Of a stretch of 64,000 bases of DNA, positions 48,551-61,146 are shown one piece after another. Every line of letters begins with the position of its first letter. The stretch's first letter is position 1. The stretch is from Trichobilharzia szidati. Its lineage: Eukaryota; Platyhelminthes; Trematoda; Strigeidida; Schistosomatidae. The notes below the pieces were generated by a model that worked only from the letters and a program-made list of their open reading frames with translations, made no database searches and had not been told where the DNA came from. The position numbers and the translations under genes are program-made. The stretch is taken from NCBI GenBank assembly GCA_944472155.2, contig OX235277.1:24996804-25060803 (forward strand). The letters run 5' to 3'.

Positions 48551-48984
48551 TTAAACAGTGGGGGCGATTTCTACTCTGAATAATTGAAAATTGAGCAGTC
48601 TGTATTGACGAAGTTTTGATAGGTTTAGTCTGGTTTATTGGATTTACGAATTCATGGCTGTTTTGCAAGGAAGACAGATACAAAGTTAGAAAAAAGTTAA
48701 GGCAGTTTGAACAAAATAAAATCAATTATACATATGCATAAAGATGGTATATAAGGTTGTTTAACAGGTAGAGACATTATATATGAGTTGGACACTTTAC
48801 TTTTCTCACCAACTAAGGAGACATTTATTCCCCATCGGGAATTTTAGTCTTTACTAAACTCTGAGGAAGTCAGCTGCTTTGCCAGTAAGCTAAACAAACC
48901 ATGACCGATAGTATACTGTCGTCTCTGTTGACACATCGACTCCTCGTATGCACACTTCGATGATATTCAGGGGTTAAACGTGAA
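48551..48984 (-). promoter_or_regulatory. Region upstream of the innexin start codon
   Basis: AT-rich sequence that should contain 5' UTR and possibly promoter. No unmistakable TATA box or initiator can be assigned, and a distant 5' exon cannot be excluded. Low confidence. Confidence 0.25.
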
Positions 48985-49205
48985 TCAGCCCTCATTGCCT
49001 AGTGAATAACACTTTGGCTCTTCAGATGACTGATGCAGGGTTCAATCAAAGCTGTGCATACATTAGTATTTCACTGGTAGAATGCCCACTAATTACGCTG
49101 CAGCTACGGATTCGATTCCCAGCCAAAGCACACCTAAACCTTACTGAAACAGTAGTAAACTTGTTAGAGAGGAAAAGTGTAGTATGAAGCTAGCAATCCT
49201 ACCTC
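48985..49205 (+). mobile_element. SINE A head fragment followed by SINE family D copy
   Basis: 48990-49050 has TGCCTAGTGAATAACACTTT and GGGTTCAATC, similar to the family A head. 49060-49205 has GATTCGATTCCCAGCC, ACCTAAACCTTACTGA and GAAGCTAGCAATCC, similar to family D. Confidence 0.45.
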
Positions 49206-49599
49206 GTTTAGGACTCTTCAACAATGTGAACTGATAAGCTCATTAGAGATTGAATCCAGAAGCTTTAAATTGCAAGATCAGTCCGCTAGCCATCTATCCG
49301 TTCAGTGCTGTGATAACTGGGACACTCTTTACCCAAACAGTTAATCTTTCTCCTTTCTTTATCTCCTTCTGAGGAAGCCAATTTAGTTAATTGTGTCGAC
49401 GATTTAACTGTCTTCACTCATGTCACTTTCCAGTCAGATTGTTCCAAAAGTCAATAGCTTTTTGTCGGAATTTAGTCAGTGATGCTTGTCGAATGGTATT
49501 AATGTAAATCCCTATCATATCCCTCGTGAACGTAACAGCTCTAATTGAAACGGTCAATTATTGTCTGTGAACAAATAACTAAATAGTCAATAAATGTGT
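49206..49599. other. Unassigned upstream sequence
   Basis: There is a possible minus-oriented SINE-like box B (GATTGAATCC near 49250). Otherwise nothing is recognised. Confidence 0.35.
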
Positions 49600-51640
49600 T
49601 AGGATCACCAGTGGAAATCCTCAAAGCGTCGTCACTACAGTGTACCATGAAAGTGAATTTTAAATTTGACAGTGAACTCTATAGACAGGTAGATTGATTG
49701 GCACTGGCCTCTCCATTGGGTCCCGCATTAGTAGATTTATTTCTCAGTAAATTAGAAAATGGTCCTCTAAACAACCTTATTTTATCACCGGTAAATCGAT
49801 GACACCTTCATTATTTGTGAAAATGATGTGGATTCGAAAGCAATAATATCTCATTTCCATGAAGCACATTCGGGACTTGACCTTGATGCGCTTTTCGATT
49901 ACTACGTTACATTTACTTAGTTACCTAAAACTCTTATTTTTTGTGGAATATCTTGTCAAAAGTTGCAAAAACTATTGAAATTATTTGCCTTTGAAACACT
50001 GAATTTTTGGATATAATACTATTGATAGATAATACCGATAACTATCTATTTGCCACTCTGTGCTTGTTTAACACTAACTAGTATCTATAATTGTATATAC
50101 TGATGGATTTACATGGAAGGGACCTGAAAGAAACAGCCTCCTTTACCTACCTACCCGGGAAGCATCGTTTCAACTACAGGCGGGACTGACGAGGATGTCA
50201 AAGCAAGAATCGGAAAAGCAAGACAAGCTTTCACTACTCTCAAGTCTGTGTGGAGGTCAACAGCATTCAGCATCAAAAATAAGATCCGGATTTTCAACTC
50301 CAATGTGAAGTCAGTGCTACTATACAGATCAGAGACTTGCACTGCGCGTCATAAAGAGCATCTGAAACAAACTACAGACCTTCATTAACAGTTGTCTTCG
50401 CTCAATACTCAAGATCAGATGGCCGAACAGAAAAGATCAGCAACAGGGATCTCTGGCAATGAGCGAACCAACCAGGAACCGATTGTGAAACAAATAGGTA
50501 GGGAGAAATGGAGATGGATTGGCCATACTCTTAGGAAGCCATCAAGTGACATCACTAGACAAGCCATTGCTCGAGTGGAATCCGAAAGGCAAGCGGCGAG
50601 TTGGTCGTCAGTGCAAGGGTGACTTGGAGGAGGTCATGTGAAGAGGGGATGAAAGCGTGTGGGCAGACTTGGAGCCAGGTGAAGATTCTAACAGAGAACC
50701 GAAAGCAATGGAGACGCACGGCTGAAGCCCTATGTTCCTCGAGGAATTAAAGGAAACAACAATAATAATGAAGCACATTCAGCTATCAAATTCACATGTG
50801 CAAAAGTAGAGTCCAAAAGTAAATTTTCTTTTCTAGACGTCCAACTAACAAAACGACCAGATGGCAGGATAAAAAGAATCTGCATTTTTCAAATTTTCAC
50901 ATCTTTGTCCCTCTACGGTATACAAGAAACTCGCTACAGGGTCACAGCTATTTGTTTAGAAAATGCGATTGCAACCGAACTTAAGGCTTTTTGCAACACG
51001 TAAACTGAAGACAGCTACCCTGGAAAGTTCATCACTAAACACATTGCCAAGAGGGTAGAAAATAGTTCTCCTGTATCTACTAGCAAGAAGCCTGAATATA
51101 TATATGTATATCTACGACTGAGGTGACATCCATCCAACTGAAGTAACAGTCAAGAAGCTGAGAAAATCTATTCAAACAACTTTTAATCTTGATAAGTTTC
51201 AGTTTGTATTTTCCACACAATCGGTAATAATTCCTAAACTGGAAGATGAAGTACATAGGCTAGCTACCTGCAATTGTATTTATCAATTCAGCTGCTTCCG
51301 TGAAGCTAGTTATATTGACTATTGGTATAAAAACTTAATTTTTCATGTTCAGGAACACCTCTACTGTGTGTGAATCTAATAGAGGTGTTGTTAAAATCTC
51401 CAACAGTTTTATGTATTAGGTCACTTCGTCCTTATAGACCACAGAGTTAGCTAGCATTGCAGAGTCCTTCTCTATCATCTATCACGTATCGAATAAATGA
51501 CCAAAAGCCTCTATTTACCGAACACTGCAAATAAAAGAAGCCATTACAAATTGTTTAAATCAACCGGAGCACTGATTGAAAAAGAAGCAGGTCTAATCAG
51601 CAACGATCGCCTACTGTGGAAACTATAAATTCGTAAATTC
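49600..51640 (+). mobile_element. Penelope-like element P1 copy split by a LINE
   Basis: 49600-49871 holds RT remnants (CFKFDSELYRQ-like, then DDTFIICEN near 49805). The element resumes at 50768 with SAIKFTCAKVESKSKFSFL and DVQLTKRPDGRIKR, then decayed nuclease and C-terminus to about 51640. It follows the same order as 12300-13370. Confidence 0.75.
50105..50767 (+). mobile_element. RTE-like LINE insertion in the PLE, 13-bp target duplication
   Basis: Coding: RDLKETASFTYL, KARQAFTTLKSVWRSTAFSI and [20 protein letters not shown], then the CSSRN end and an AAACAACAATAATA tail. ATGAAGCACATTC occurs at 49859-49871 and 50768-50780. The inserted segment begins at 49872; its first ~230 bp (49872-50104) are not recognisable as RTE. 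Confidence 0.82.
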
Positions 51641-51679
51641 TGTGTTACTTCCCTTATTTTATTTAATAATGAGTAAGTC

Positions 51680-52795
51680 TAGTGTAGTTTGGAAACTTCT
51701 CAAGTACTACGGCGTACCGTAAATATTCATCAACCCTATTCAACAGCTGTACGACAACGGCACATGTCAAGTGATGCACAACGGAAAACTCAGCGAGGCG
51801 TTCGCAGTAAACACAGGAGTCAGACAAGGGTGCTTATTATCACCAATGATATTCCTAATTGTGGTGGACTGGAATATGCGTCAGACAGTGGGAAACGAGA
51901 AGAAAGGGATATCCTGGACCGACGTGAACAACCTAGAAGACCTGGATTTCGCGCGTGGATGATTTATGTTTGATGTCACACAAAATCGAAGACTTACAAG
52001 CGAAAACCGAAAAACTGATTGAAGAAGCAGCAAAGACAGGACTCCAGGTGAACATAGACAAGACGGAGGTTATGAAAATAACCAACCAACAACAACAACA
52101 TCCAGTGCCAATCACCATCAGTGGGAGGGATTTGAAAGAGGTTGCTTCATTCACTTATCTAGGGAGCATTGTCTCAACTACTGGAGGAACGGACGGACGA
52201 GGATGTCAAATCGAGAATCGGGAAGGCGAGAAACACATTCATCAACCTGAAACCAATCTGGAAATCTTCCGCTGTCACTCAGCATCAACAACAAAATTCG
52301 GATTTTCAATACAAACGTCAAGTCGGTTCCTCTATACGTACGGATCAGAAACTTGGCGGGTCACAAAGAATATTTCCAACAGCCTGTTGCAGACCTTCAT
52401 CAACAACTGTTTTCGCTCTATACTGAAGATCACATGGCTGGCGAAAAGAATCACCAACAAGAAACTATGGGAACAAACGAAACAAGAACAAATCACCCAA
52501 CAAATATGCAGGAGAAAGTGGAGATGGATTGGACACTCGCTGAGGAGGCCACTGGATGAAATCGCGCGTCAGGCCATTGCTCGAGTGGAACCCGAAAGGG
52601 AAGCGGCGAGTGGGACGACAGTGCAAGGGTGACATGGAGGAGATCGTGTGAAGAGGAGTTGAAACAGTATGGACTAACATGGATGCAGGTGAAAAGTACA
52701 GCAGAGGAGAGAAGGAAGTGGAGACGTGCAGTTGAAGCCCTGTTCCACTAGGAACCCAGGCGAACGACAACAACAACAACACAAGTTTAGTGTTA
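51680..52795 (+). mobile_element. RTE-like LINE, best preserved coding copy
   Basis: Reads [20 protein letters not shown] and [16 protein letters not shown] (RT fingers/palm), [20 protein letters not shown] (catalytic region), [45 protein letters not shown] and [18 protein letters not shown], with [14 protein letters not shown]. Two or three frameshifts break it. 3' end CACTAGGAACCCAGG plus an (ACA)n tail. Confidence 0.85.
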
Positions 52796-52929
52796 TATTA
52801 ATGCAGATTATCTCTCTGTAACTGATGTCTTTGATATGTAACCTGTTGATGCTAATGATTCAGTGTAATTTAAAACAGCATTAATGTTGTGATTAACAGT
52901 ATTTCTTTATTTGCCATTCTCATTGCCAT

Positions 52930-53645
52930 TTAATTTAATTGCCATTCACATTCACCAACTTTCAAATCTTCGTGCCCCTTAGCATGAAGAGAAACCTTAT
53001 ATACTCTCTTTCCTCGAGGATTTGGAAGATATTCAACGAGGAAGTGATCGATGAGGAACTGCATAATCTCCAAGGGACCCTGATGGAAAACGGTTTTCTG
53101 CCTAGGTTAGTTCATAAGAATCTCAAATCAAATGAGACTTCCGAACAAGTCTAATCCGTCCCACAGAAGATACTTCTGCTTAATCTAAAATTCAAAGGTG
53201 ACATCAAAGCATCTGTAAATCTCTGAGGAAAATATACCCCCTCCCCACAAGCCTACGACTGAAATTTGCCTGCAAGAAACTGTTCAACCAGAACGCGAAA
53301 GACAAGCTGTCACATTGGGCCACTTCAGCATGCAGGTATCAGTTTGCTTGCTCACGTGGAGCTGAGTACATTGGCCGTACCATACACCAACTTGAAAAAC
53401 GCGCTCGCGAACACTATCCAGCCTGGCTGGTAAAAGTAGAATGAAAACGCGTATATAGTTCAGTGACAGAACATCTGGTTAATTCAGGACATTCATCACT
53501 ATTCGAAAAATCCTTCAAAATCATATACAAGATTTCATCAAACCTATCAGAGGGAGTAAAATTAAGATATTTGGGTATAATCAAGGCACTAGCTATCCAA
53601 AAGCTCAAACCCAGTCTATGTATCCAAAAGAAATACGTCTAACCT
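52930..53645 (+). mobile_element. Penelope-like element (family P4), C-terminal half
   Basis: FTNFQIFVPLSMKRNLIYSL and DEELHNLQGTLMENGFLPRL, then after breaks a nuclease core CRYQFACSRGAEYIGRTIHQ, KRAREHYPAWL, and the C-terminus IQKLKPSLCIQKKYV with a stop near 53643. The 3' region to about 54000 is repetitive T-rich text. Confidence 0.82.
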
Positions 53646-54514
53646 TTGGCCCCCCTGATATGGCCATCATAAACAACTCATTCTTTTAGTAATGACCATA
53701 CCATCGCCTTTCTTATCCAAACTTCTTGTTTATTCATGTTATTTTTAAGTTTTCCTTGATCCCTATTTACACTACTATATTCTCATATCCAAACTTCCTG
53801 TCTATTTTGTCATTTTATTATTATTTCTACATATTTAATCCCTAGTTGCATAAACAACTACTCGTCACATTAGTTATGATCCCATTAGATTTTTTATCCA
53901 ACCATCCTGTAGATTTTTGTTATTTCTACATTTTTAACCCCTAATTACACAATATGTCAATCTTCTTAGTAATTATGCTGGTACTTTGTTTGAGTGGTAT
54001 CTGTCCCCCCTGTTTATTATGACATTTTAATTCCTAACTGTAATTTCATTAATTTGACCATATATAAGAAATTATTCTGGAATTTTCCCACCCATATATT
54101 ATAAATACACGAATGTACAGCCTAGTTGATGACTTTGTCGAAAAGAAAATCTTCATCGCTGCAACTGTCTTCTTACTGTTCCCTTTTCTTATATGAATGC
54201 AAAACCTTATGACGAGTAAATCGAAAAGAATATTCTTTATCATTAATCGGTCATTTACCGTGTCATGCAAAGAGAAAATTAGAGATGCAATATTGTACTA
54301 TTTACTTAGAATTCAAAACTGCATTAAAAGTGTGACAACAGAAGGCAAGACACGGAAGCCAAGGTATTACTTTCAAGTGATCAAACCGCTATTTCTATTT
54401 TCATATACAGTTTTATATTCTCTAACCAAACATTGAACGTGTGATTTTGGCTTACATAAAACACCATGAATAGATATATCGTATTCTATTGCTAATGCTG
54501 TATTGAACTGTGTG
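53646..54514. other. Unassigned; PLE 3' region remnants
   Basis: Contains TTGATGACTTTGTCGAAAAG (54126) and AAATCGAAAAGAATATTC (54219), an inverted pair that resembles the end motif CTGATGATGAAGTTATCGAA of P1 copies at 13470. No coding is supported. Confidence 0.4.
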
Positions 54515-55345
54515 AATATGTGAGGATAGCTATCCCAACAAATTTATCAAAAAACACATGACAAAGAAAGCGGAAAAGGACTACTTACTATCCGTAAACA
54601 AGAAGCCTTTATACATATACGACTACAATTCGAGGGTGATATACCAAGTGAAATAATTACAAAGAAGCTAAGAAAATCAGTTCAAAGAATTTTTAATGCT
54701 GGTGAACTACACTTCTTATTCTCTACACGACCGGTAGTGATTCCTTGACTGAAAGATGAAGTACCAAGACTAGCTAACCACTTCCAATTTTATCTACCAA
54801 TTCAACTATGCTTATAGTGGAGCGAGTTATATCGGCCGTTGCTCTAGGAACTTGATTTTTCGTGGTCGCTCGAGAACATCTCCTAGTATAGCTAAGTAAA
54901 GGTGTAGTAAAAACCATCAACAGTTCGGTATTAGACCATCTGGTGTAAACCAGCCATAAAGCTAGCCAGCATTGAAGAATCCTTCTCTATCATCATCGAA
55001 GTACCGCACGCTTCAAACAGCAGACGCTATTGCAATTCGTCTCAAACAACCAGTGCTTTGTGTGCAAAAGAAGCAAGTCCAGCCAGCTATCACTACTTCC
55101 CTGTACGGCTTTCAATAGAGACTATAAATTCATGAATTTGTATTATTATCTTCCCTAATTTTTCTGACATTCAGCTTATTTTATGTTGATGCTATCGAAC
55201 TGTGATCTATTGTTATTATTATTGATTCGATGTTATTTAAACAACATTAATGTTGTTCATAACACCAATTCATTCACTACTATTATGTTTATATAACTGT
55301 AGAGCCTGATGATGAAGTTATCTTAAAGAGTATTCTTTGTACAGT
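54515..55345 (+). mobile_element. Penelope-like element P1, 3' part
   Basis: Nearly the same DNA as 12650-13510, from KKHMTKKAEKDYLLSVNKK through a nuclease region [19 protein letters not shown] (frame-broken) to CCTGATGATGAAGTTATC at 55300. Two such close copies show this family moved or duplicated comparatively recently. Confidence 0.8.
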
Positions 55346-56264
55346 AACCATTCTTTTGAATAATATTCCGTTGAAACACATTGTCTGTATCACGCCAACA
55401 CCACAAAAGTACTTCTTCGGATAAAGCTATCATCATTGTTATGATTAAGTTAGTCTCCCAATCAGCTTTCCCTGTAAAAGTACCTCTGTTATCCTGTCGA
55501 CTGCTCAAAAATCCCAACCTCTTTTTAACAAGGTCATTACACCTTTGTCTTGTATACTGATTTCACGACTCAAAATGGAGACACCGTGAATATTATATTC
55601 TAAAATGGCGTAAAGTCTCTTTCAGCGTAGTGAAGCCTTGACTTTTCCAATCACACACACAAACACACCAAAGGAAAACATAAACTATGCAAAATCTGAC
55701 TGATAAAAGCATTCGGCGTTGTTCTTGTTGTTGTTGCTGTTGTCCCTACCACAAAACAAACCTTTTCGACAGGCGAAAGGAGTCTATTCCCATGAGTATA
55801 AATCACCGATGAATAAAAAATAAAAGAATATGCAGAAAAGAAACTGTGAAACAAACAAACAAACATGCGCGTATACAACCAAAGAATAACTTAATTTACT
55901 TTTCAAATCAAACTCTAAAAACTAATTGAGTAGAAAAAAAGAAGAAAAATGAAAGAGTAAAGAAACCTCAATTTCGTTCGTTTTTTTATTCTGTTCTTAA
56001 AAAGACTTTTCAAACAAAAACAGTCTTCTTTGCACTGATTACTTGCCGCTTGATGCTGTCGTTGTTGTCGTTGTTATTGCTGTCGTATAAAACTGAAGGC
56101 TTTTAATGAGTAATGGCAGATGGAATTAATCAGAATAGAGTAATAAACACACATGACTTAGTTCATAATATATCTGAATATTTGTGTGCATATGTGTGCG
56201 TGTTCGTGTGTGTGTGTTTGTGTGTGTGTGTGTGCGTGAACGGTGAGCAGAGAGGAGATTTTTC
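55346..56264. other. Unassigned AT-rich sequence with a TG microsatellite
   Basis: (TG)n-rich tract at 56186-56237, CA tract near 55648, GTTGTTGTTG tracts. No coding is supported. Confidence 0.45.
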
Positions 56265-56450
56265 GAAATAATCAAATTCGTACACTTCATCCTATTTGGG
56301 ATTAGTCTACTGGATCTATACAAGGTCCCCAGTGGGTAATGGTGTTCTCACTAAGATAGGAACCTAGTATTCAATCGTTGGGAAGACAATTAGACCACTT
56401 GAGCCACGATATTCGCTTTTAGTGCAATGGATATCACTTATTATTTGTCA
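56265..56450 (-). mobile_element. SINE family A, decayed copy
   Basis: On the minus strand: TGGCTCAAGTGGTCTAATTG, then ATCCCAAATAGGATGAAGTG, a family A hammerhead with C-to-U changes in helix II and no intact core. Confidence 0.55.
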
Positions 56451-56572
56451 ACAGAGGCTGGACACTCAGTTTCAGTCAAGAACGATGGCCTAATACCAAG
56501 TAATGCTTTTAATTAATTGTAAACACCTACATATATATAGTTAAAAATATAAATTTATAGAAATGGTGACAT

Positions 56573-57075
56573 TATTATTATTTATGTTCCATTGGGTTCC
56601 TAGTGGAACATAGGGCCCCAACTGCACGTCTCCACTTGCTTCTCTATTCTGCTGTACTTTTCACTTGCATCCATGTTAATCCATACTGTTTCAGTTCCTG
56701 TTCACACGATCTCCTCCATGTCACCCTTGGACGTCCCACTCGCCGCTTCCCTCTCCGGTTCCACTCGAGCTGTGGCCTGACGCTTGATGTCACCCAGCGA
56801 CCTCTTCAGCGAGCGTTCAATCCATCTCCACTTTCTCCTGCATATTTGTCAGGTGATTTGTTCTCGTTTTGTTTGTTCCCATAGTTTCTTGTCGGTGATT
56901 CTTTCCAGTGGCCATCTGATCTTGAGCATAGAGAGAAGACAGCTGTTGATAAAGGTCTGCAACAGGCTGTTGGAAATATTCTTTGTGACACACTGGCGAA
57001 GTTTCTGATCCCTATAGAAGAACTGACTTGACGTTTGTCTTGAAAATCCGAGTTTTGTTGTTGAAGCATGACTAC
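56573..57075 (-). mobile_element. RTE-like LINE 3' end
   Basis: The minus frames encode FTNSCLLSMLKIRWPLERIT and [14 protein letters not shown], then the [17 protein letters not shown] end. TTATTATTATT tail at 56573. Close to the 51680-52795 copy. Confidence 0.75.
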
Positions 57076-57109
57076 AATACATATAAATGTGGCTTGAAGA
57101 ACAAAAGTG

Positions 57110-57510
57110 GCATTTATTTATTATCAGAAATCCCTACAAACTAACTTCTAAAAATAATTCTGATGCTCTCTAGTAACTGTTTAAAAATCGAAGTCAGTCG
57201 CCTGAAGTTCTAATGAGAGTTTGTAACCAGTGGGATCCACTGTGTCAAGAGTGAGTAGGAATACTCGGCGATGACTCTGACTGGAAGTCGTGCTACATAT
57301 GTCATGAATACGTAGAGTTTGGGACTCATGAACTGGCCGTTCAACTTGCCTTGTAAACGTAGGGTCCTAGGTTCGAACCTCTGTGGTGTGTGCGTACTGA
57401 TGAAGAGTACCAATCTAGGGCGAAATAACTGTCCAGTTCTTCTTGCTGTTTTTCAGTAGTTTGTGAATGAAATCGAAGTAAAGCAGAACCCTACAAACTA
57501 AGACTTCAAA
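57110..57510 (+). mobile_element. SINE family B, near full length with tandem tail
   Basis: It starts with a tail fragment (AAATCCCTACAAACTAACTT) joined to the 5' body (GAAGTTCTAATGAGAGTTTG), box B GGTTCGAACC, ribozyme GTACTGATGAAGAGTACC...GGGCGAAATAACTGTCC, and tail to ACCCTACAAACTAAGAC. Confidence 0.65.
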
Positions 57511-58404
57511 ATGTGACAATTACTCAAAGTTTCATGCGTAATCCATTTTTTCATTACATAAAGTGTATGACAGATAAGTCATCCTTGAGTTTTTACATTT
57601 AATTGCCCTACCTGATGAGACGCAATGGGAGACATGCTTATAAAGTGAGTGATAAGTTTCCAACAAGGTGATTTTAATGAATTTCTCGCAAGAATTGTAA
57701 TTCTTTTCCACAACAGTATTTATGAGTCAACTTCGTGACATTAACACGCGGCCTGCCAACAGGTTTTATTACTCTTTTTAATGTAACAGACTTTTTTAAA
57801 GCAGCCTGGGGAAGATTAAGCAGGCGGAGCGGTAAAGAAGAATAGTTAGAAGGCGAGAATTTACAAAACTATAAAAGCAGAGGTTGCGTGATACACGATT
57901 ATCTTAAATTTCTAAGTTAAGTGGTTAGACGATTGCTTTCTAGTCAGATTGAATCCCTTAAATACTATGGAAGCCTGGTAGCCTAGTTAAATTATCAAAC
58001 TATCTAGTTTTTCATACAGTGTAACCATTCAACTAAGTCTCTGACAAGTAATCTCTTCTTATGTGCACTTCTGAAAAGCTTCCATTATACTGTAAGGCAT
58101 CTTTTGAAAAGACTAATTACCGTCGGGATTTGGAGAGGTCGCACAAAATGTATCATCGAGTGATATCTGTACACTGGAGATTACTATTTTACTTCAAAGT
58201 TCTGTATTGTATTTTAAATTTAATGTTCAGAATAAAGTTATGGTTTCTCAGTACTGAGGAATACTATACTACTTCTGAGTTTAAGTAGTAATGTAGTATT
58301 CGAAGGAAAAATAGGTTTGCGAGCTATTACATGTGAGAGCATATTCGTTTACTTACTTAATAAGAGATTGATTCAAAAGCTGTCACAAAAATAAACAATT
58401 TTTT
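57511..58404. other. Unassigned sequence
   Basis: No recognisable element. A 75-codon frame at 58061-58288 has no features. Confidence 0.35.
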
Positions 58405-58785
58405 TTCAATAGTTGGTTTGTAAGGATTAAATTTGTTTCCTGGAGTTTCCTGGAATTCTAGTGAGACGTCGTGACCAGTGAGGTTCATCCAGTCGTGGGT
58501 GAGGATGGATATCCCACCGATAATATGGGTTGGTGCCAGTCGCGGTAAATCACGAATTGGTAGACGTTGGAATTCATGGACTAGCCATTGAGGAGTCGGG
58601 TCCCAGTGTCTGAATGGTATACGAGCTTGTCTTTTAAGCGTAAAGACCTAGGTTGGAGCCCTGGTAGTGAGTGCGTAGTGTCGATGATTCCCAAACTAGG
58701 ATGAAAAAGCTGTCCAGTACTCCTTGGAGGGTTTTCAGTGGTTCTCTAACTGATAACAATCTGTGATCAACTCGTAAAAACACTT
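58405..58785 (+). mobile_element. SINE family B, full length, short inverted left arm
   Basis: Left end TTGGTTTGTAAGGATTAAAT is the inverse of the tail. Then come the body from CTGGAATTCTAGTGAGACGT, GTCCCAGTGTCTGAATGG, and ribozyme core TCGATGA with GGATGAAAAAGCTGTCC, then the tail GATCAACTCGTAAAAAC. Confidence 0.72.
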
Positions 58786-60000
58786 TTTTGACAAATGACA
58801 CCCGCTTGTGACGTAATAAGTTTGAAATAATGGCGAAGATTTGTAGCCTAGGTGGATGATACTTAGTAATCTGTGTTCCCTAAGCTGGCTGATTTAATTG
58901 CGAAGCTTCCTTCGTCCTCCATCTATACAACATACGCCTTCAGTACAGGTTTTAGTATAAAATGGACTTGTTTAAATTTTCCATGAACGATGGTATAGTT
59001 ATATTTCCTGTCAACTACTGTGATGAGTGGCTGCTAATTTACATTTTTACTGATCCTATTTTTATTGACTTGGAATTCAAATTTCCTTGTCTTGTGATTT
59101 ACTTTTTTTGAGGAATGGATATCCTCGGTATTTCATCGAAAGGTGTTTAAACTCGAGTCATAAGATCAACAACAAGCCAAAATCAAAGACCGCAAGAGAA
59201 TTTATCCTTATATAGAGAGAGAATAACTCTGAAATAACTGCTAGAATACTGAAACCGTTTGAAACAGATACAGCACGCAAGCCAGACAGCCAGCACAATC
59301 ATTTCATTCGACATTGTGCAAACCAAAGGATCCAAAAGGAAAATAAGAAAAAAATTAGTATCATTTACAAAATAAATTGCATGTATGAACTGCAATAAAC
59401 ATTCCGTCAGTAAACAAAGTTGGCGCCCTCTTCGAATCAGAATCCAATAAAACGAATTAGATGTAATACGCTATGATGTATATTCTTTCGTATCAATGCA
59501 TGTGGATAATTATTAACACCAGTCTGATTGGGATAATGTAGAAATTTAAAATAGAAGAAACACCAAGAATTCTGTGAGGGAATTTCTAGAAGCCTGGTGA
59601 ATTCAGCAATTAACAAATGCATTATAATAGACCAAATTTACCAGCTAATAAAAAGTAAATCATCCCATGACAAGAAAATTCGAATTCCAAGTGCATAATA
59701 AAAATGATCGATAGAGACGTAAATTAACAACCAATCACCGCAGTGGTTGCCAGGAGATACGATTACATCCATCATTCATGGAGAATTTAAGTAGGTTGAT
59801 TTTACGCTAAAGCCTGCGATGAAGGGAGATGTTATCTATAAGGACGACGAAAGCTTCGTGACGGGACCAACCAGCTCAGGGGAACACACTGTTAATTCAA
59901 TATGTAATAAGGTTAGCTAAAACAAGCACTTCTGATTGAATTATCATTACTAAGTAATAACATTTAATCAAATCGAATAGTTAGGTAATTTTGAACTTCA
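58786..60000. other. Unassigned; two PLE-type hammerhead-like motifs
   Basis: 58895-58950 (minus: ACTGAAGGCGTATG, then GGACGAAGGAAGCTTCG) and 59805-59885 (plus: GCGATGAAGGGAGATG, then GGACGACGAAAGCTTCGTG) are similar to each other and to 11891-11930. They probably mark PLE terminal repeats. No coding was found nearby. Confidence 0.4.
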
Positions 60001-60199
60001 ACCGTAAGTATCTTTGACCTTACAGAGTACAAAATAAGTTCATTGACTATTCAGACACTGAGACTAAATACATCAAGTCGTGAATTCCAAATTGTGTCAG
60101 TTCTCAACATCTTAGGATCCATTACGTAGGTCATACTGTGAAAACATATCTGTGGCGTCGTATCCCAAAGAAGCAGAAGTTAGAGTTCCTCGCCACCCC

Positions 60200-60935
60200 C
60201 TTTCCTGCAGGCTGACTGAATGAGGCAGCAACCGTAAGATCAAGAACTCAAACTTCTGATGTCATCACGGGTGTACGCTGTTGAAGAGTCCCAAACTAGG
60301 ATGAAACAATTGCCCAATACTCCCTAACTTTCATTGTTTCTCTAACTGATGTCAAATTGTGGCGAAGGGTGTAGTGAAATTTTAGTCAACATCCCTACAA
60401 AACTTGAATCGAGTAATCTTTTCGTCAGTGTCCATTTGATTCTGTGTAAAAATCTGATTAAGTCTGATTACCTTGAGAATAAATATAATAATAATAAAAT
60501 TTCATTCAGTATTTTCTTCTTTTTACTTTGTCAATTTGTTTCTTTTTCTCCTTTATTTTTCCTCTTTTAAGCCTTTACAAAAATAATATAAGAAATAAGT
60601 AAGACTTCATTTTCCAGTATTCCCTTAAGAGTTAGCTATGTGTTCAAAAATTTCCTTTCAATTTATCAATTATCAAACATATTTCTACTTTGTGCATGTC
60701 AAAACTTAGATGACAAATTCAATTTAAACCATCTTTTTTGATACGATTCTCTTTTCTGGTTGCATTGTAACTTTGCCATTGGGTTGGACGCCAGTAGCTG
60801 AATGGTATACGAGCTAGCCTGCCCTTTAATCAGAAGTGCCAGGGTTCGAACGCTGCCAAAATAGGCTGGCGAAACAACTGTCCACTACTTCAGTGCTGGT
60901 TTTCGATAGTTCTCTAACTGATATCATTCCATGAC
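60200..60935 (+). mobile_element. Two SINE family B fragments
   Basis: 60265-60410 carries GTTGAAGAGTCCCAAACTAG, GAAACAATTGCCC and the tail. 60787-60935 carries the tRNA-like GCCAGTAGCTGAATGGTATA, box B GGGTTCGAAC, a shortened ribozyme and the tail. Confidence 0.6.
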
Positions 60936-61026
60936 GGTCAAACTTGAAAAACTAGTATAGTATATTCATAAAGCATCTTGAATTATGGATGTTCATTGGT
61001 CAGGAGCGATTCAAGGGATCATACCT

Positions 61027-61125
61027 TTTGATTGGAGACTAGTAACTAGTGGGATGTGTCTAGTCCTTTGTTTGGTGCAGACTGAATTAAATCCATCAGG
61101 TTTGCAATGTGACCACCATTCTATG
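61027..61125 (+). repeat. Solo terminal arm of SINE family C
   Basis: TTTTGATTGGAGACTAGTAA through GGTGCAGACTGAATTAAATC and GGTTTGCAATGTGACCACCA matches the C left arm, with nothing of the core following. Confidence 0.65.
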
Positions 61126-61146
61126 TACCGTGCAATCATCTAGTCT

